Below the pieces are notes generated by a model. It did not search any database, was not told the origin of the DNA, and saw only the letters and a list, made by a program, of their open reading frames with translations. The translations under genes were made by a program, and so were the position numbers. A stretch of 64,000 nucleotides of DNA from UPXZ01 sp049840795 (GTDB lineage: Bacteria; Bacteroidota; Bacteroidia; Bacteroidales; Paludibacteraceae). Below are positions 62,457 through 64,000 of the stretch, one piece after another. Positions within the stretch are counted from its first letter, which is position 1. Each line of letters begins with the position of its first letter. The stretch is taken from NCBI GenBank assembly GCA_049840795.1, contig JASGJK010000048.1, forward strand, positions 1-64,000, in the 5' to 3' direction.

Positions 62457-62502
62457 TTCTATTCTCTCTCTAAGTAGGGCGACCCCCGATGGTTGAATAG
62501 AA
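62457..62502 (+). promoter_or_regulatory. Inverted repeat between nuoL and nuoM
   Basis: TTCTATTC (62,457-62,464) and GAATAGAA (62,495-62,502) are perfect 8-base arms around a 30-base loop that itself contains GGGCGACCCCC. No T run follows. It may be an mRNA processing or stability element within the operon. Confidence 0.35.
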
Positions 62503-62534
62503 AGAAAAATTGGGAGATAAAATAAATAAATTAT

Positions 62535-64000
62535 ATGAATTTCTTATCCATTTTCGTATTAATTCCGGTACTGATGATGCTTGCGCTTTTCGTATCTCGT
62601 AATCGCAAGCAAGTACTGGGTGTTATGGTAACAGGTAGTATTGCACTGGTTGCAATGGCGGCATACTTAGTAGTTGCCTATGTAGGTGCACGCAACGCCG
62701 GCGAAACAGCTCCGATGCTTTTTACAGCGTCTGAGGTTTGGTATGCGCCGTTAAATATTCATTATTCGGTAGGTGTGGATGGTATTTCGGTAGCTATGTT
62801 GTGTTTATCGGCTATTATTGTGTTGACCGGAACATTTACTTCGTGGAAAGTTGAACCACTGACAAAAGAGTTCTTCTTGTGGTTTTGTTTGCTTTCAACC
62901 GGAGTGTTTGGCTTTTTTATATCGGTTGACCTGTTCACTATGTTTTTGTTTTACGAAGTGGCACTTATACCGATGTATTTATTAATTGGTATTTGGGGAA
63001 GCGGTAAGAAAGAATACTCAGCAATGAAACTCACATTGATGTTGATGGGAGCGTCCGCATTTTTATTGGTAGGTATCTTAGGATTATATTACAGTGCCGG
63101 AGCTACTTCTATGAATGTTTTGGAAATTAAAGATATACACATTCCTGTAGAACAACAATACTTGTTCTTTACGCTTATTTTCTTCGGATTTGGTGTATTG
63201 GGCGCATTGTTTCCGTTTCATACTTGGTCGCCTGATGGTCACGCTTCTGCTCCTACGGCAGTTTCGATGCTTCATGCGGGCGTATTGATGAAACTCGGTG
63301 GTTATGGCGCTTTTCGTATAGCCATTTATCTGATGCCTGAAGCTGCTAAGGTGGTTGGTCCTGTTTTCCTCGTGTTGACCGGCATAGGTGTTGTTTATGG
63401 TGCTTTTTCTGCTATTCATCAAACAGATTTGAAATATATTAACGCCTATTCATCTGTAAGCCACTGTAATTTAGTGCTTTTCGCCATATTGATGATGACT
63501 CGTACAGCTATGACCGGCGCTGTGCTTCAGATGCTTTCTCACGGTTTAATGACAGCCTTGTTCTTTGCTTTAATTGGTATGATTTACGGACGAACTCATA
63601 CACGCTTGATAACCGAGATGGGAGGGTTGATGAAAGTACTTCCATTCTTAGGTGTTTCGTTCGTTATCGCGGGGTTAGCCTCGTTAGGTTTACCGGGATT
63701 AAGTGGCTTTATTTCCGAAATGACCATATTTGTAGGCTCTTTTGAAAATGCCGATGTATTCAGACGTGTATTGACCATTGCAGGTACTGCATCTATTGTA
63801 ATCACTGCGGTTTATATTCTTCGTATGGTGGGTAAGTTTCTTTATGGTTCTATTCAAGATCCGCATCATGCCGAACTAACTGATGCTGTTTGGTTTGAGA
63901 GAGTCTCCGTAGTTGTTCTTATTGCCGGGATTGTTTACATTGGGTCTTTCCCGTTGGGTGTGTCAGATATGATCAATCACAGTTTGGCTGATGTAATGGC
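62535..64000 (+). CDS. nuoM: NADH-quinone oxidoreductase subunit M, partial (runs off the window)
   Basis: An uninterrupted frame of 488 codons from the ATG at 62,535 (MNFLSIFVLIPVLMM) continues past the end. It is the NuoM antiporter-like subunit: FYEVALIPMYLLIGIWG holds the essential Glu (residues ~145-161), and FPFHTWSPDGHASAPTAVSM with MLHAGVLMKLGGYG forms the channel centre. Most of the protein is present; only the last ~10-30 residues should be missing. nuoN presumably follows. Confidence 0.94.
   Translation, partial: MNFLSIFVLIPVLMMLALFVSRNRKQVLGVMVTGSIALVAMAAYLVVAYVGARNAGETAPMLFTASEVWYAPLNIHYSVGVDGISVAMLCLSAIIVLTGTFTSWKVEPLTKEFFLWFCLLSTGVFGFFISVDLFTMFLFYEVALIPMYLLIGIWGSGKKEYSAMKLTLMLMGASAFLLVGILGLYYSAGATSMNVLEIKDIHIPVEQQYLFFTLIFFGFGVLGALFPFHTWSPDGHASAPTAVSMLHAGVLMKLGGYGAFRIAIYLMPEAAKVVGPVFLVLTGIGVVYGAFSAIHQTDLKYINAYSSVSHCNLVLFAILMMTRTAMTGAVLQMLSHGLMTALFFALIGMIYGRTHTRLITEMGGLMKVLPFLGVSFVIAGLASLGLPGLSGFISEMTIFVGSFENADVFRRVLTIAGTASIVITAVYILRMVGKFLYGSIQDPHHAELTDAVWFERVSVVVLIAGIVYIGSFPLGVSDMINHSLADVM

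Overview
The window looks like an artificial or recombinant join of two unrelated bacterial genomes. Positions 1 to about 22,810 are GC-rich and carry a betaproteobacterial-type (possibly Rhodocyclales) ribosomal and RNA polymerase super-cluster. From about 22,811 to the end the DNA is AT-rich and typical of Bacteroidetes (probably Bacteroidales): TonB receptor, ATGA-coupled genes, TAnnTTTG promoters and an 11-subunit-type nuo operon. The change falls inside two genes at once. A plus-strand FAD-linked oxidase loses its C-terminus, and a minus-strand ROK sugar kinase loses its C-terminus, at the same base. The simplest reading is a chimeric metagenomic contig, not horizontal transfer.

Block 1 (1-22,810) is almost all on the minus strand. 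In transcription order it holds tRNA-Tyr, tRNA-Gly, tRNA-Thr, tuf, tRNA-Trp, secE, nusG, rplK, rplA, L10 leader, rplJ, rplL, attenuator hairpin, rpoB, rpoC, rpsL, rpsG, fusA, a second tuf, rpsJ, rplC, rplD, rplW, rplB, rpsS, rplV and a partial rpsC. Together they supply translation factors, ribosomal proteins and RNA polymerase. Several RNA control elements are visible, the clearest being the L10 autoregulatory leader.

Block 2 (22,811-64,000) contains a sugar kinase and transporter pair, the ribosome GTPase der, an exopolysaccharide module (BY-kinase/Wzz, two Wza-like lipoproteins, a methyltransferase and a WcaJ-like phosphoglycosyl transferase, with tsaC in between), a CLC channel, xseB, and a minus-strand run of NadR-like kinase, cysE and RNA methyltransferase. 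These are followed by an IS1595-family insertion, a PAP2 phosphatase, an aspartyl protease with PDZ domain, a qorB/HxlR divergent pair, a TonB receptor with a beta-helix lipoprotein, small secreted proteins, bcp, ppa, panB, tRNA-Met, rhomboid, a peroxide/iron cluster (gpx, ohrR, ferritin-VIT1) and the nuoABCDHIJKLM operon, which runs off the end.

Many conserved genes are split by single-base indels, often in homopolymers (fusA, rpoC, ROK kinase, MFS transporter, der, BY-kinase, cysE, TonB receptor, beta-helix lipoprotein, bcp, ferritin-VIT1). As several of these are essential, sequencing error is far more likely than decay. I therefore annotate each as one gene and state where the frame breaks.
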